In this document: positions 31,544 through 40,460 of the stretch, in pieces | How positions within the stretch are numbered: position 1 is the first letter of the stretch | How the letters are laid out: every line of letters begins with the position of its first letter | Origin: Alteribacter aurantiacus DSM 18675 | GTDB taxonomy: Bacteria > Bacillota > Bacilli > Bacillales > Salisediminibacteriaceae | Assembly (NCBI RefSeq): GCF_000429705.1 | Contig: NZ_KE386941.1 | Location: 2,220,781-2,284,780, forward strand | Length of the DNA: 64,000 nucleotides | Direction of reading: 5' to 3' | The notes under the pieces: generated by a model | Told to the model about the DNA's origin: nothing | The model's input: the letters and a program-made list of their open reading frames with translations, nothing else | The model's database searches: none | Position numbers and translations under genes: made by a program

Positions 31544-32034
31544 TTATTACATCACCTCAACATCTTCCTTTTTATGTATTTACATACGCCGAAATAACCA
31601 GTATATAGTAATCATAATATATTTATTTCCTTTTTCAAGAAAAACAAATCGTGAAAGACTTATCTAATCGCTGTATTTGTATAGATTGTTGCTTTTTTAT
31701 TATTTTCTTCATCACTAGAATTGTTGTTGAACCATACGGGCCTTCGCTTTCCTTGGCGGTGCTAGCAAACCGGTAAAACCTGCTTTTTCCTCTGCTAGTA
31801 CCGCTTAGTAGTTTTTGCGTCGAAGCAACCCTTCTCTTCTTTTTCTACAAGTACTGAATGTAAACAACCTAATAAAGCTTCCCGAACATGGATACAGCAC
31901 TCGCGACCAAGCCTTTATCTATCATCATATTAATTAGGAATTATTGGTATCCTATATAAATTATGTGAAAATCCTTCACATTCTCAAAAACATACAAGGT
32001 CTTGTGTGAAAAAGTAGAAAATACCAAAACCGTA
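31544..32034. other. Intergenic region upstream of the CstR-type gene
   Basis: About 490 bp without a gene. It holds the AT-rich presumed promoter region of the regulator (31560-31640), the decayed repeat element at 31741-31866, and a short stretch of no recognisable content up to the lipoprotein promoter. Confidence 0.5.
31741..31866. repeat. Inverted-repeat element, copy 4 (decayed)
   Basis: CCTTCGCTTTCC-TTGGCGGTGC at the left end and core pieces CTGCTTTTTCCTCTGC, AGTACCGCTTAGTAG and GCGTCGAAGCAAC align with the core of copy 1 (24747-24790), ending in CAAGTACTGAATGTAAAC. The right inverted arm is missing. Confidence 0.65.
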
Positions 32035-32063
32035 TTGTTTATCTTTACACGGGGGTGTACTAT
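32035..32063 (+). promoter_or_regulatory. Sigma-A promoter of the acidic lipoprotein gene
   Basis: TTGTTT (32035-32040) and TACTAT (32058-32063) are 17 bp apart; the start codon lies 45 bp further. Confidence 0.65.
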
Positions 32064-32107
32064 TTGCTTAGCAAGTAATCAAATTAAACATTCAGGGGGA
32101 AATAAAC

Positions 32108-32365
32108 ATGAAAAAGTATCTTAAACTTACATTAGCAAGCGTATTGGCACTTAGCGTACTAGCAGCATGTGGAGATGCAGACGATGCTGACACTGAAGTA
32201 GAAGACACTGATGGTGTTGAAGAAACTGAAGTTGACGACGCAGATGATGCTGAAGAAACTGACCTAGAAGACGATGCTGAAGGTGAAGACGAGCTTGACG
32301 TTGAAGAAGACGACGCTGAAGGCGAAGACGACCTTGACGCTGAAGAAGACGACACTGACGAGTAA
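32108..32365 (+). CDS. Very acidic small lipoprotein, 85 residues
   Basis: The signal peptide MKKYLKLTLASVLALSVLAAC has the lipobox LAAC. The mature part of about 65 residues is almost only Asp, Glu, Ala, Thr, Gly, Val and Leu; about 41 residues are acidic, and there is no basic or aromatic residue. A unit DDAEGEDxLDxEEDD occurs twice in tandem near the C terminus. The product must be a disordered, strongly negative tether on the outer membrane face. Possible roles are cation or water binding at the surface in salt; none is proven. AGGGGGA precedes the start, and it has its own promoter and terminator. The opposite strand gives a Ser-rich shadow frame. Confidence 0.85.
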   Translation: MKKYLKLTLASVLALSVLAACGDADDADTEVEDTDGVEETEVDDADDAEETDLEDDAEGEDELDVEEDDAEGEDDLDAEEDDTDE

Positions 32366-32377
32366 TCAATTATAAAC

Positions 32378-32411
32378 AAAAGAACCCGGACATTATTCCG
32401 GGTTCTTTTCT
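32378..32411. terminator. Bidirectional terminator after the acidic lipoprotein gene
   Basis: AAAGAACCCGGA pairs with TCCGGGTTCTTT around CATTAT, with A/T runs on both sides. The stop codon of the convergent gene (32393-32395) lies in the loop. Confidence 0.88.
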
Positions 32412-33388
32412 TTTTCACCATGATAACGTTTTCGATAATAATCCCGCTCCAATTTATAAAGTTGGCGCCTCACCGCATTCCAGTCTTCGTTTGTTAAAGG
32501 CGTTTTGCGAAGCCGCTTTGAAATGGCGTGAATGCTCTCCAGATCGACATCTTCGCCTTGTTCAAACATTTCTCTTAACTCCCTAATTTCTTCCTCCATC
32601 TCTTGGATTGTGTCATCCCACGAAAAATAAAGGTGTATGGGTTCAAGTTCCTCTGAAAGAAGATGTTTAATAAAGTACACTTGCTTACGCGGGCCGACCA
32701 TTGAAATATCTGTAGCATGTAGAGTGATTTCCACTTTCTCTCCTTCTACCTCCACGATCATATACTTCATTCTTTTCGAGATTTTCCTATTAAATATTCT
32801 CTCCAAAACATAAGACAATGTCACAAAACACGTCCAGATGAACCGGTTTGGTGACTGAACTTCTACTGAGATGTCATGATCATTTAGGATCGTTTCAATT
32901 TCCTCTAGTACATCGTCATACTTTCCTTTTCGAATCATAATGGCAAATTGACTTTGCTCATGCATCTTTAATAAGTTCGGAAGCTTGATAATTGGAATCA
33001 CAATCACAAGGAGTGTGGAAAGAAGGCCAAGTGTAAATGCATATGGATAACCCATTAACACTTGTTTGACAAACATTTTATCTTCGCTTCTGTTTTCCAT
33101 TTTAGTCGAAATGTACCCGACTACTAAGGGAAGAAGAATAAAGATAGCAACAGACGTGATTCTTATGATTTGATCATCATCTGGCAAGAAAGGAATAAAC
33201 AATTCTGCAAGATCAGGAAACAGTACAGACAAAAACACATAAAGCCAATAGAGCGATAACAGCCCCATCAAACTGACTTTCGAGTTGTCTTTTGAAGGGA
33301 TTCTCCCGAAAAAAGTGAGTGTGGCCATACTGAATACTTTACTAAGGAGCTTTGCCATTCCGGTAATGATAATTCTAAAATACGGCAT
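32393..33388 (-). CDS. Hypothetical membrane protein, 331 residues
   Basis: Not recognised. The N-terminal half carries three or four hydrophobic helices (SLMGLLSLYWLYVFLSVLF; IIRITSVAIFILLPLVVGYI; FTLGLLSTLLVIVIPII). The C-terminal half is soluble, with MKYMIVEVEGEKVEITLHATDISMVGP resembling a small beta domain and a long charged helix (DDTIQEMEEEIRELREMFEQG...RRQLYKLERDYYRKRYHGE). Spacing to the upstream DedA gene is 31 bp on the same strand, so the two are probably co-transcribed. Confidence 0.65.
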   Translation of the reverse strand: MPYFRIIITGMAKLLSKVFSMATLTFFGRIPSKDNSKVSLMGLLSLYWLYVFLSVLFPDLAELFIPFLPDDDQIIRITSVAIFILLPLVVGYISTKMENRSEDKMFVKQVLMGYPYAFTLGLLSTLLVIVIPIIKLPNLLKMHEQSQFAIMIRKGKYDDVLEEIETILNDHDISVEVQSPNRFIWTCFVTLSYVLERIFNRKISKRMKYMIVEVEGEKVEITLHATDISMVGPRKQVYFIKHLLSEELEPIHLYFSWDDTIQEMEEEIRELREMFEQGEDVDLESIHAISKRLRKTPLTNEDWNAVRRQLYKLERDYYRKRYHGEKEKNPE

Positions 33389-33419
33389 AACATCACCTTT
33401 TCTACATTAATAACTGCAT

Positions 33420-34013
33420 TTAATGGTCCTCTTTTTGTTTGTTTACAAGTGCTCCCTTTCTTCTGAAATAACGAAACACCACGTATCCTATTAGTGCAAC
33501 ACCTAAGATACTGTAAATAATCGTTTGTGCATTTTGAAACCATTCGGCCATTTTCTCTAAATTGCCTAATGAACCTAAGTAAAACATTAAAAAGGAGAGA
33601 GGGAAAAATCCAAGAAAAGTAAACACACCAAAGGCTACAGGTCGTATCTTGCTAAAACCCGCAATATAGGCGATATACCCCATCCCTAACACCCTTCCAA
33701 CGGCAATCATCCACTCCCCGTAATCTTGAATCCATCTTTCTGCAGTTCGTACTTTATTTTTAGATACCTTCTTCCGGATAAAAGGTTCATATTTAATACT
33801 TAAATAATAAGGAATATAGCTAAAGGCCACGTAAATAGCAGAGCTCCCTAAAGATAAAAGAAAAAGCTCCGGTAAAGTCGGGTTTAAGATATATCCGTAT
33901 ACGAGGACAAATAATGCTGCCGGAAAAGGAATTGATATTGCCTCAATGACAATCCCTAAAAATAGCCCGATAAACCCGATACTTCGCAACACTTCCAAAA
34001 TTGTCTCAACCAT
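33420..34013 (-). CDS. DedA/SNARE-associated (VTT domain) membrane protein
   Basis: The 197-residue product starts at ATG 34013, with GGAG seven bases upstream; the longer frame begins at 34049. VTT-domain features include the N-terminal re-entrant region IEAISIPFPAALFVLVYGYI, the conserved GRVLGMGYIAYIAGFSKI with an Arg in the GR(F/x) motif, and a C-terminal helix (QTIIYSILGVALIGYVVF). Known: DedA proteins take part in lipid translocation and envelope homeostasis; some recycle undecaprenyl phosphate. The member's specific substrate is unknown. Confidence 0.82.
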   Translation of the reverse strand: MVETILEVLRSIGFIGLFLGIVIEAISIPFPAALFVLVYGYILNPTLPELFLLSLGSSAIYVAFSYIPYYLSIKYEPFIRKKVSKNKVRTAERWIQDYGEWMIAVGRVLGMGYIAYIAGFSKIRPVAFGVFTFLGFFPLSFLMFYLGSLGNLEKMAEWFQNAQTIIYSILGVALIGYVVFRYFRRKGALVNKQKEDH

Positions 34014-34143
34014 AAAACCACTCCGTCTCCGCTCTCGACCTGCTCTCATTTAAAATACCCTGTTTTTCCTACTTAAAACAGTAGACCTGTGACCAGTTGG
34101 GCGTTTATCACATATAGTAACTATAAAAGAAGGAGGAACGTTT

Positions 34144-35262
34144 ATGACCAAAGCCACAGAGACCGTACGCCTCGGTGTATTAATCTCTCCATCTCAAAGT
34201 AAAGTGCTTAAACGAAAGATGAAATTGGATAAACGATACAGCTTTCTGTCCGCCTTGGCTTCAGAAGCATCCGAACTCGACAATATGAACGTGTATTATT
34301 TTTCTCCTGAAGACGTTGACATAAAGCTAGGCAGAGTCACACGGGCCTTATTTTGGGATAAGACACTAAAAAAATGGTTTGAATGTTCCGCAGATATTCC
34401 TCAGGTTGTCTACGAACGGATTTATGTGAAAAATGACGCCGTGGAAAAAGTTCGCAGTTATTTTAACAAGCAATGCATTCCGTTTATTAACTCGGAAGCA
34501 AGCTTCAATAAGCTTCTTTGTCATGAAAAGCTTGCTGTTGACAAGAGTGCTTCACCTTACTTACCACCAACCATTAAAGTGAGAAGGTTAGAAGACATCC
34601 ACCGCTTTTTGCAGCGTCACAAAGTCGTTTATTTGAAAAAAGTAGTTAGCAGTTTAGGTAAAGGCGTTATTAAAGTAGAGAAAAAAGATGATAAGACCAT
34701 ACAATACAGTTATCATAAAAAGCGATTGCGCTCTGAAACCATACACAACATTCACGAGCTTACTCCAGTCCTGGATCGCTTCTTTTACAATAAAACATAC
34801 ATTGCCCAAAAAGGAATCGCCCTTTTAAAAATCGATAACCAAAGTATCGACTTTCGTGCTGAGGTACAACGAGGAGAAGACGGGCTTATCATTAGCGGAG
34901 TGTCTGCTCGGGTGGGGCTTGAGAATTCCCCGATTACCATTCACTCAATCGCTATTCCCTACGAAAAATTCCTGAAAAAGAAGCTTGAGTACACAGATGA
35001 AAAAGTGGCAGAAACCGTCAGAAAAGTAGAAACGTTCCTCCGCACGATCTACACCGCTCTTGAAAATGCGTATGGATCATTTGGGGAAATCGGGATTGAT
35101 TTTGGGATTGATACAAATGGAGACATTTGGTTTATTGAGGCCAATTCGAAGAGTGCCAAAGTATCCTTTGAAAAGTCGTACGGTGAAGATGGTTTAAAAG
35201 CAAATGCCTCTCGCCTCCTTGCTTACGCCGCTTCCCTTCATAAAAGTGAGGTACGTTCTTAA
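34144..35262 (+). CDS. YheC/YheD-family ATP-grasp protein (spore coat-associated)
   Basis: A 372-residue protein with the YheC/D layout: N-terminal LGVLISPSQ, the segment YERIYVKND, then an ATP-grasp fold (YLKKVVSSLGKGVIKVEK with the ATP lysines; DFRAEVQRG; GEIGIDFGIDTNGDIWFIEANSKSAK with the metal-binding Asp, Glu and Asn). B. subtilis YheC and YheD are found around the forming spore and belong to the coat network. The reaction is not known. AGGAGG precedes the start. Its presence supports an endospore former. Confidence 0.82.
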   Translation: MTKATETVRLGVLISPSQSKVLKRKMKLDKRYSFLSALASEASELDNMNVYYFSPEDVDIKLGRVTRALFWDKTLKKWFECSADIPQVVYERIYVKNDAVEKVRSYFNKQCIPFINSEASFNKLLCHEKLAVDKSASPYLPPTIKVRRLEDIHRFLQRHKVVYLKKVVSSLGKGVIKVEKKDDKTIQYSYHKKRLRSETIHNIHELTPVLDRFFYNKTYIAQKGIALLKIDNQSIDFRAEVQRGEDGLIISGVSARVGLENSPITIHSIAIPYEKFLKKKLEYTDEKVAETVRKVETFLRTIYTALENAYGSFGEIGIDFGIDTNGDIWFIEANSKSAKVSFEKSYGEDGLKANASRLLAYAASLHKSEVRS

Positions 35263-35279
35263 TTTTATAATAATCAATA

Positions 35280-35316
35280 AAGCCCGGTCGGAGTTTGTGT
35301 GCTCCAACCGGGCTTA
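35280..35316. terminator. Bidirectional terminator between yheC/D and the GH65 gene
   Basis: AAGCCCGGTCGGAG pairs with CTCCAACCGGGCTT (one mismatch), between convergent stops. Confidence 0.88.
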
Positions 35317-35323
35317 AAATCGA

Positions 35324-37594
35324 TTAATGGGTAACCGTCACGACACAATCTTTTGTAGCCGTGATGGATTGACCTTTATGGTTAAACGCGAGTTGATTCC
35401 CTTGTACAAGGGTGTACACTGTTTTCGCTTCTTCCATCTCTACCTGCACCACATTGCCCTGATAATAAACATGGAACGTGCACCCTCCCCATTCTTTCGG
35501 GAGATTTGGAGCAAAAGACAATCCTGATTCTTTGACTCTTACACCGCCAAATCCGAACACAATCGCAAGCCACGTGCCACCCATATTTGCCATATGAAGA
35601 CCGTCTTTCGTGTTTCCATGTGTATTATCAAGATCCAGTCTTGCCGTTTTCATAAAGTAGTCGTAAGCTTTGTCCACCTTCCCAAGCTTGGCCGCCATGA
35701 TGCTGAATACACAATAAGACAAAGAAGAATCATGAGTCGTCACCTTCTCGTAATAGTCATAAGATCGTGCAATCGTTTCTTCATCTGCCGTATCCTCGAG
35801 TAAGAAGTGAGCAAGAATTGTGTCCGCTTGCTTACACACTTGGTACCTATATAATGTTAAAGGATGATAGTTCAACAAAAGCGGGTAGTGATCACTCGGC
35901 GTGTTCTCAAAATCCCAAACGGCTTTTTGTAAGAAGGTATCGTCTTGAGGGTTGATGCCTCTTTCTTCATCGTAAGGCAAGTACATAGTTCGGGCTGCCT
36001 TTTCCCAGCGGGCTGCCTCTTCTTCGGTCACACCGAGCTTTTCAATAAGGCTGTGATCATAGTCTTTTAATCGATCAAATGCTTTTTTGGCCCATTCGAG
36101 GTTGTATTGTGCCATTACATTCGTAAAGAAATTGTTATTCACTATACACGTATATTCGTCGGGACCTGTCACATTATCAATCCGAAATTCGCCTTTGTAA
36201 AAATGCCCCGTATCTAGCCATAAACGAGCCGTCTCCATCAAAACTTCCGCAGAGTACTCTTTGAAAAACTGTTCATCACCAGTCACAAGGTCGTATTGAA
36301 TAAAGCTGTACGCGATATCTGCACTGATATGATATTGTGCTGTACCGGCCGGGAAAAAGGCTGAGCATTCCGTTCCCGTTATGGTCCGCCACGGAAAGAG
36401 GGCTCCTTCTTTATGACCTACTTCTTTCGCTCTTTCCCTTGCAGAGTCAAGCAGAGAGTAACGGTGAAGAAGAAGTTTTTTCGCCATTTCCGGATGCGTC
36501 ATCAAAAACATTGGAAGCATATAAATTTCCGTATCCCAAAAATAGTGCCCTTCATATCCTTCACCTGACAACCCTTTTGCTGCAATATTACTGACTTCAT
36601 CTTGTCCCGCTGATTGAAGGAGGTGAAACAAGTTAAAACGAATTCCTTTTTGTAACTCTTCATCACCTGAAATCGTAATATCGGCTGTACTCCAGAATTG
36701 GTTGAGATCATTCTCTTGCCTTTTGAGATGTTCGTAAAAAGGAACATGTCGCTCTTCATTCAAAATCTCGATTGCTTTTTCAACCGTCTGTTCACCGTGA
36801 CGAAGGGTATCCGTGTAAACAATGGATTTCACAAACGATACAGGCTCATTAATCGTGGCCGTGTAAACCTCTTCAATCCCTTTATTATCAAGTGTGAAAT
36901 CGTAATCATATTTATCAAAATAAAAAGAAGTCGATGTGGCGCACGCTACTTTTAAACAAGATTCATATGTTTCATTTTCTACAACAAAGCATCCATTTGC
37001 CTCTTTGACTCCAGTAACTTTTGATCTTTTTGAGTGACCAGACGCCACTCGCGGGTCATTCGGATCGGAAAAATTGGCTACGTCACCATTTACACGAGAG
37101 ACCATTTTTATGTCTACAGGTCTGGAAGTTAACGGTTCTACGGTCCATTCAATCGTGTAAAACTCACGAGTGTGAAACGATACCAGCTTTCGGCTCGTGA
37201 TTTTCACTACGTCACCTTGATTGGACTTCCACTTCATTGAACGCTCCACGAATCCTTTTTTCATATTCAACGTTCTTTTATAATCGGTCAAGTCTCCATG
37301 AAATAAAGAAAAGCGCTCTCCATTGACGTGCATCTCGACCGTTTGTGCATCGATGACATTCAATAATTTTTGTTGTTTACCTGGAAATCCGTGAAGCTTC
37401 TCGCCATATTCAATGTCAGTGATATCATGGAAAGCATTCAAATACGTCCCTCGTATGGAGGTCATCCCTTCTTGATATCCTTCTTCAAAATTTCCTCTTA
37501 CTCCGATATATCCATTCCCCAACGAAAACAAGCTTTCATTCGTGAGTAGTTCTTGATTGTTTAAACTCGTGTTTTCAATTGTCCAAGATTCCAT
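35324..37594 (-). CDS. Glycoside hydrolase family 65 disaccharide phosphorylase
   Basis: Phosphorylase of 756 residues from ATG 37594, which follows GGAGGTGG; a GTG 15 bases upstream could add five residues. GH65 layout: N-terminal beta-sandwich (about 1-270, SLGNGYIGVRGNFEEGY), then an (alpha/alpha)6 barrel. In the barrel HYFWDTEIYMLP binds substrate and NVTGPDEYTCIVNNNFFTN carries the general acid Glu. A C-terminal jelly-roll follows (KGQSITATKDCVVTV). Such enzymes split maltose, trehalose, kojibiose or nigerose with phosphate to beta-glucose 1-phosphate and glucose; which one cannot be told. The usual partner beta-phosphoglucomutase and a sugar transporter are not adjacent. Confidence 0.9.
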   Translation of the reverse strand: MESWTIENTSLNNQELLTNESLFSLGNGYIGVRGNFEEGYQEGMTSIRGTYLNAFHDITDIEYGEKLHGFPGKQQKLLNVIDAQTVEMHVNGERFSLFHGDLTDYKRTLNMKKGFVERSMKWKSNQGDVVKITSRKLVSFHTREFYTIEWTVEPLTSRPVDIKMVSRVNGDVANFSDPNDPRVASGHSKRSKVTGVKEANGCFVVENETYESCLKVACATSTSFYFDKYDYDFTLDNKGIEEVYTATINEPVSFVKSIVYTDTLRHGEQTVEKAIEILNEERHVPFYEHLKRQENDLNQFWSTADITISGDEELQKGIRFNLFHLLQSAGQDEVSNIAAKGLSGEGYEGHYFWDTEIYMLPMFLMTHPEMAKKLLLHRYSLLDSARERAKEVGHKEGALFPWRTITGTECSAFFPAGTAQYHISADIAYSFIQYDLVTGDEQFFKEYSAEVLMETARLWLDTGHFYKGEFRIDNVTGPDEYTCIVNNNFFTNVMAQYNLEWAKKAFDRLKDYDHSLIEKLGVTEEEAARWEKAARTMYLPYDEERGINPQDDTFLQKAVWDFENTPSDHYPLLLNYHPLTLYRYQVCKQADTILAHFLLEDTADEETIARSYDYYEKVTTHDSSLSYCVFSIMAAKLGKVDKAYDYFMKTARLDLDNTHGNTKDGLHMANMGGTWLAIVFGFGGVRVKESGLSFAPNLPKEWGGCTFHVYYQGNVVQVEMEEAKTVYTLVQGNQLAFNHKGQSITATKDCVVTVTH

Positions 37595-37877
37595 CTCGTC
37601 CACCTCCACCTTCCCATATGTATCCCCTTACATTATGGAGAAAGATTAGACCGTTGTGAAGAAAAAAATCACTGGATTGTTCAATTGGTTATGAAGTCGC
37701 ATAATCACCTACAATCCTCCATAGAACTACGGAAAATGTTTACTAAAATACGGAAAAGGTCGTTTAGCGCTTTTGTTATAGGGAAACGGTACTAATAGTG
37801 CGAACAATCGTGTACTATTTCCCTTGTCCAAGTATATACTTCCACTAACCTGTTTCACCCGAAAGTGAGGGATTGTA

Positions 37878-38165
37878 ATGTTAATTGAAAAAAACATTCT
37901 TATCCGGAATGTGATGCTTGAACAGCTCTTTGATGAGCGGTTCATGAAGAAATATACGGATTTCAAAGACTTTGACACGATGGTGGAAGCAAGTAACATA
38001 TGTCTCGCCTCAGGAAAAGCACAGAGAGAGATCGAAACCTGCCGCGTGTGGTCACAATTTGTAAAAGAACATACATCGTTTTCCGATTGGCGCGCCATGA
38101 GAAAAACCGCAACGGATCAATATCGCTATCCCTCACCATTTCAAAAACGTCAGAATCCTTACTAA
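37878..38165 (+). CDS. Hypothetical protein, 95 residues
   Basis: Not recognised. A soluble, mixed-charge, mainly helical product with no motif. ATG 37878 follows GTGAGGGA, and a strong terminator follows the stop, which favours it over the overlapping minus-strand frames. The 283-bp gap upstream, divergent from the GH65 gene, shows no further gene. Confidence 0.55.
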   Translation: MLIEKNILIRNVMLEQLFDERFMKKYTDFKDFDTMVEASNICLASGKAQREIETCRVWSQFVKEHTSFSDWRAMRKTATDQYRYPSPFQKRQNPY

Positions 38166-38168
38166 AAA

Positions 38169-38204
38169 GAGGATCCTGCACCACAAGTGCTGGATCCTTT
38201 ATTC
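38169..38204. terminator. Terminator between the 95-residue gene and the sugar dehydrogenase gene
   Basis: AGGATCCTGCAC pairs with GTGCTGGATCCT (one mismatch) and is followed by TTATTC; it may work both ways. Confidence 0.78.
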
Positions 38205-38209
38205 GTGTC

Positions 38210-39331
38210 TTACTCCAAAGTCAGCTTGATCAGCCTGTCATCCTCCGATGACGGATTTCCTCTTCCGTCTGTATTATTCGTAATCAAATACAGGCTTTCT
38301 CCTTGAGCGAAAACATCCCGAATACGTCCTTCCCCCTCAAAGAGTACCTGCAACTCATTCTCTTCATCGTCCAACCAGTAGACACGTTCACCTCTTAGTC
38401 CTGCAATGATTAACGTGTCTTGCCAATTAGTGATTCCTGAAGGAGCCCACGTTTCTTCTCCGGAATGAACAATCGGTGTTTCCATTCCGTTAGCTTCTTC
38501 ATCACCTTTAATAATTGGCCAGCCGTAATTCTTTCCCCCTTTTATAATATTGATCTCATCGTGGGCTACAGGTCCATGTTCAGAGCTATAAAGGGTTTCT
38601 CCAATCCACGCAAGACCTTGAGGGTTTCGATGCCCAGATGAATAAACATAAGAATCTTCCCGAGGGTTATCATCCGGAACTTCCCCGTCCGTACTCACTC
38701 TTAAGATTTTACCAGCCAAGCTCTCTTCGTCTTGACTAAGCTCCACTACGTTTGCATCCCCCGTCGTTACATACAAGTACCCATCCTCACCAATTGCCAT
38801 CCGGCCTCCATTATGAATGCCGTCTCCCGGAATGTTGTCTATGATGATGTCAACCTCATTCCATTCCCCATCATCTTTATTCACTTTAACGACACGGTTG
38901 AAGATCCCTCCGCCGTCTCCTTCATACGTATAGTAAAGAAATGCATCTTCTGATTCATGAAAGTTTTCTCCTAGTACAAATCCCAGAAGCCCACCTTCAC
39001 CTTCCGCCCAAATAGGAGAGGAGGTGTTTACTTCCATTCGTTCCACATTGCCATCCGTACTGATTTGAGCAATCGCTCCGCCTCTCTCCGTGATATAAAA
39101 AGTTCCATCTAAGTAGCTGATATCCCAAGGTACATCCAGTTCGGTTGCCACTGTTTCAACCTCAATCTCCTTATCCTCCAGAGAAGATTCACTAGAATCC
39201 GCCGTTCCTTCATCTGTTTCTGAAACACCGTCCTCCGTCTCTTCAACAGCATCCTCCTCCGTTGCCTCATCTGCACCACAGCCACTGATCAAAACAGCTA
39301 GTAAACTCATCGTTATGATTCCCTTTTTCAT
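38210..39331 (-). CDS. PQQ-dependent sugar dehydrogenase-type lipoprotein
   Basis: The signal peptide MKKGIITMSLLAVLISGC has the lipobox ISGC; an acidic linker of about 40 residues (many Glu, Asp, Ser, Thr) follows, then a six-bladed beta-propeller of the aldose sugar dehydrogenase/YliI family. Visible blade motifs: VPWDISYLDGTFYITERGG, EGGLLGFVLGENF, HNGGRMAIGEDGYLYVTTGD, SSGHRNPQGLAW and KNYGWPIIKGDE. Relatives oxidise aldoses outside the cell using PQQ and calcium. No PQQ synthesis genes are in the window, so the cofactor may be external or the protein may have lost activity. Confidence 0.85.
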   Translation of the reverse strand: MKKGIITMSLLAVLISGCGADEATEEDAVEETEDGVSETDEGTADSSESSLEDKEIEVETVATELDVPWDISYLDGTFYITERGGAIAQISTDGNVERMEVNTSSPIWAEGEGGLLGFVLGENFHESEDAFLYYTYEGDGGGIFNRVVKVNKDDGEWNEVDIIIDNIPGDGIHNGGRMAIGEDGYLYVTTGDANVVELSQDEESLAGKILRVSTDGEVPDDNPREDSYVYSSGHRNPQGLAWIGETLYSSEHGPVAHDEINIIKGGKNYGWPIIKGDEEANGMETPIVHSGEETWAPSGITNWQDTLIIAGLRGERVYWLDDEENELQVLFEGEGRIRDVFAQGESLYLITNNTDGRGNPSSEDDRLIKLTLE

Positions 39332-39452
39332 CTCTCAACCTCCTCTTTTTATCATTCCCCTGACCGGGTATACGAAACAGCCAAGCGGAACATTCGCCTA
39401 TTTTTACCTTCCTTACTATAATAGAAACATCCCCATTACAAGGAGGCTTTCC

Positions 39453-40457
39453 ATGAACACGCAAATCAAACTCGCGAAACGTCCAAAGGGACTACCCGAG
39501 AAAGAAAACTTCGCTTTTGAAGAAGGACCGGTGCCTTCTCCTGAAAGTGGTCAAGTCTTAATTCAAACCATTTATGTTTCTGTCGATCCCTACATGCGAG
39601 GAAGAATGGAAGATACAAAGTCGTATGTAGAACCTTTTCAAGTTGGTAAAGTCATCGACGGCGGTGTTGTCGGGAAAGTAGTAGAGTCAAAGAGTGAAGA
39701 CATAGAAGAAGGAAACTATGTGATTGGTCACCTTGGCTGGCAAGAATATTCAGTAGCAGAAGCCTCTACGGTCCGTGTGATTGACAAAAATCTCGCCCCT
39801 CTTTCGTCTTATCTAGGAGTATTGGGCATGCCCGGTTTGACTGCTTATTTCGGGATGACGGACATCGGCCAACCAAAAGAAGGAGAAACGGTCGTCGTAT
39901 CTGGTGCTGCCGGAGCTGTAGGCATGATCGCTGGTCAAATCGCAAAGATTCACGGAGCTAGAGTAGTCGGTTTAGCCGGTACGGATGATAAAGTTCAATA
40001 CTTAAAGGACAAAGCTGGTTTTGACGAAGCGATTAACTACAAAACAACTCAAGACCTCCACTCTGCCTTAAAAGAAGCTTGTCCAAATGGCGTTGATGTT
40101 TACTTTGACAATGTGGGTGGTCACATTTCGGATGCGGTTTATCCACTCTTAAATGACTTTGCCAGAATTCCTCAATGCGGGGCGATTTCCTCTTATAACA
40201 AAGGAGGAGATGACACTGGCCCACGTATTCAAACCTATATGGTCAAATCGAGAGTTCGTCTGCAAGGCTTTATTGTATCAGATTATGCAAAGGAATTTGA
40301 TCAAGGTGCTAAGCATCTAGGAACGTGGTTGAGTGAAGGGAAGCTAGTATATAAAGAAACAATCAATGAAGGATTCGAAAATATTCCGGACGCTTTCCTC
40401 GGTTTGTTCGAAGGAAAAAACATTGGTAAACAACTGATTAAAGTAGCAGAAGAATAA
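39453..40457 (+). CDS. NADP-dependent oxidoreductase, zinc-independent MDR family (YfmJ-like)
   Basis: The 334-residue product starts at ATG 39453, after AAGGAGG; the longer frame to 39315 lies upstream of the promoter region. It has the leukotriene B4 12-hydroxydehydrogenase/prostaglandin reductase layout: SVDPYMRGRM near the N terminus and the NADP-binding VVSGAAGAVGMIAGQIAKI. No catalytic zinc ligands are present. Relatives reduce the double bond of enones and enals, detoxifying reactive aldehydes and quinones. Single gene with a terminator. Confidence 0.88.
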   Translation: MNTQIKLAKRPKGLPEKENFAFEEGPVPSPESGQVLIQTIYVSVDPYMRGRMEDTKSYVEPFQVGKVIDGGVVGKVVESKSEDIEEGNYVIGHLGWQEYSVAEASTVRVIDKNLAPLSSYLGVLGMPGLTAYFGMTDIGQPKEGETVVVSGAAGAVGMIAGQIAKIHGARVVGLAGTDDKVQYLKDKAGFDEAINYKTTQDLHSALKEACPNGVDVYFDNVGGHISDAVYPLLNDFARIPQCGAISSYNKGGDDTGPRIQTYMVKSRVRLQGFIVSDYAKEFDQGAKHLGTWLSEGKLVYKETINEGFENIPDAFLGLFEGKNIGKQLIKVAEE

Positions 40458-40460
40458 AAC

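Noticed and set aside
32092..32421. Serine-rich 109-codon frame opposite the acidic lipoprotein
   Set aside because: Poly-Ser is the antisense reading of Asp/Glu codons; the sense product has a signal peptide, lipobox, promoter and terminator.
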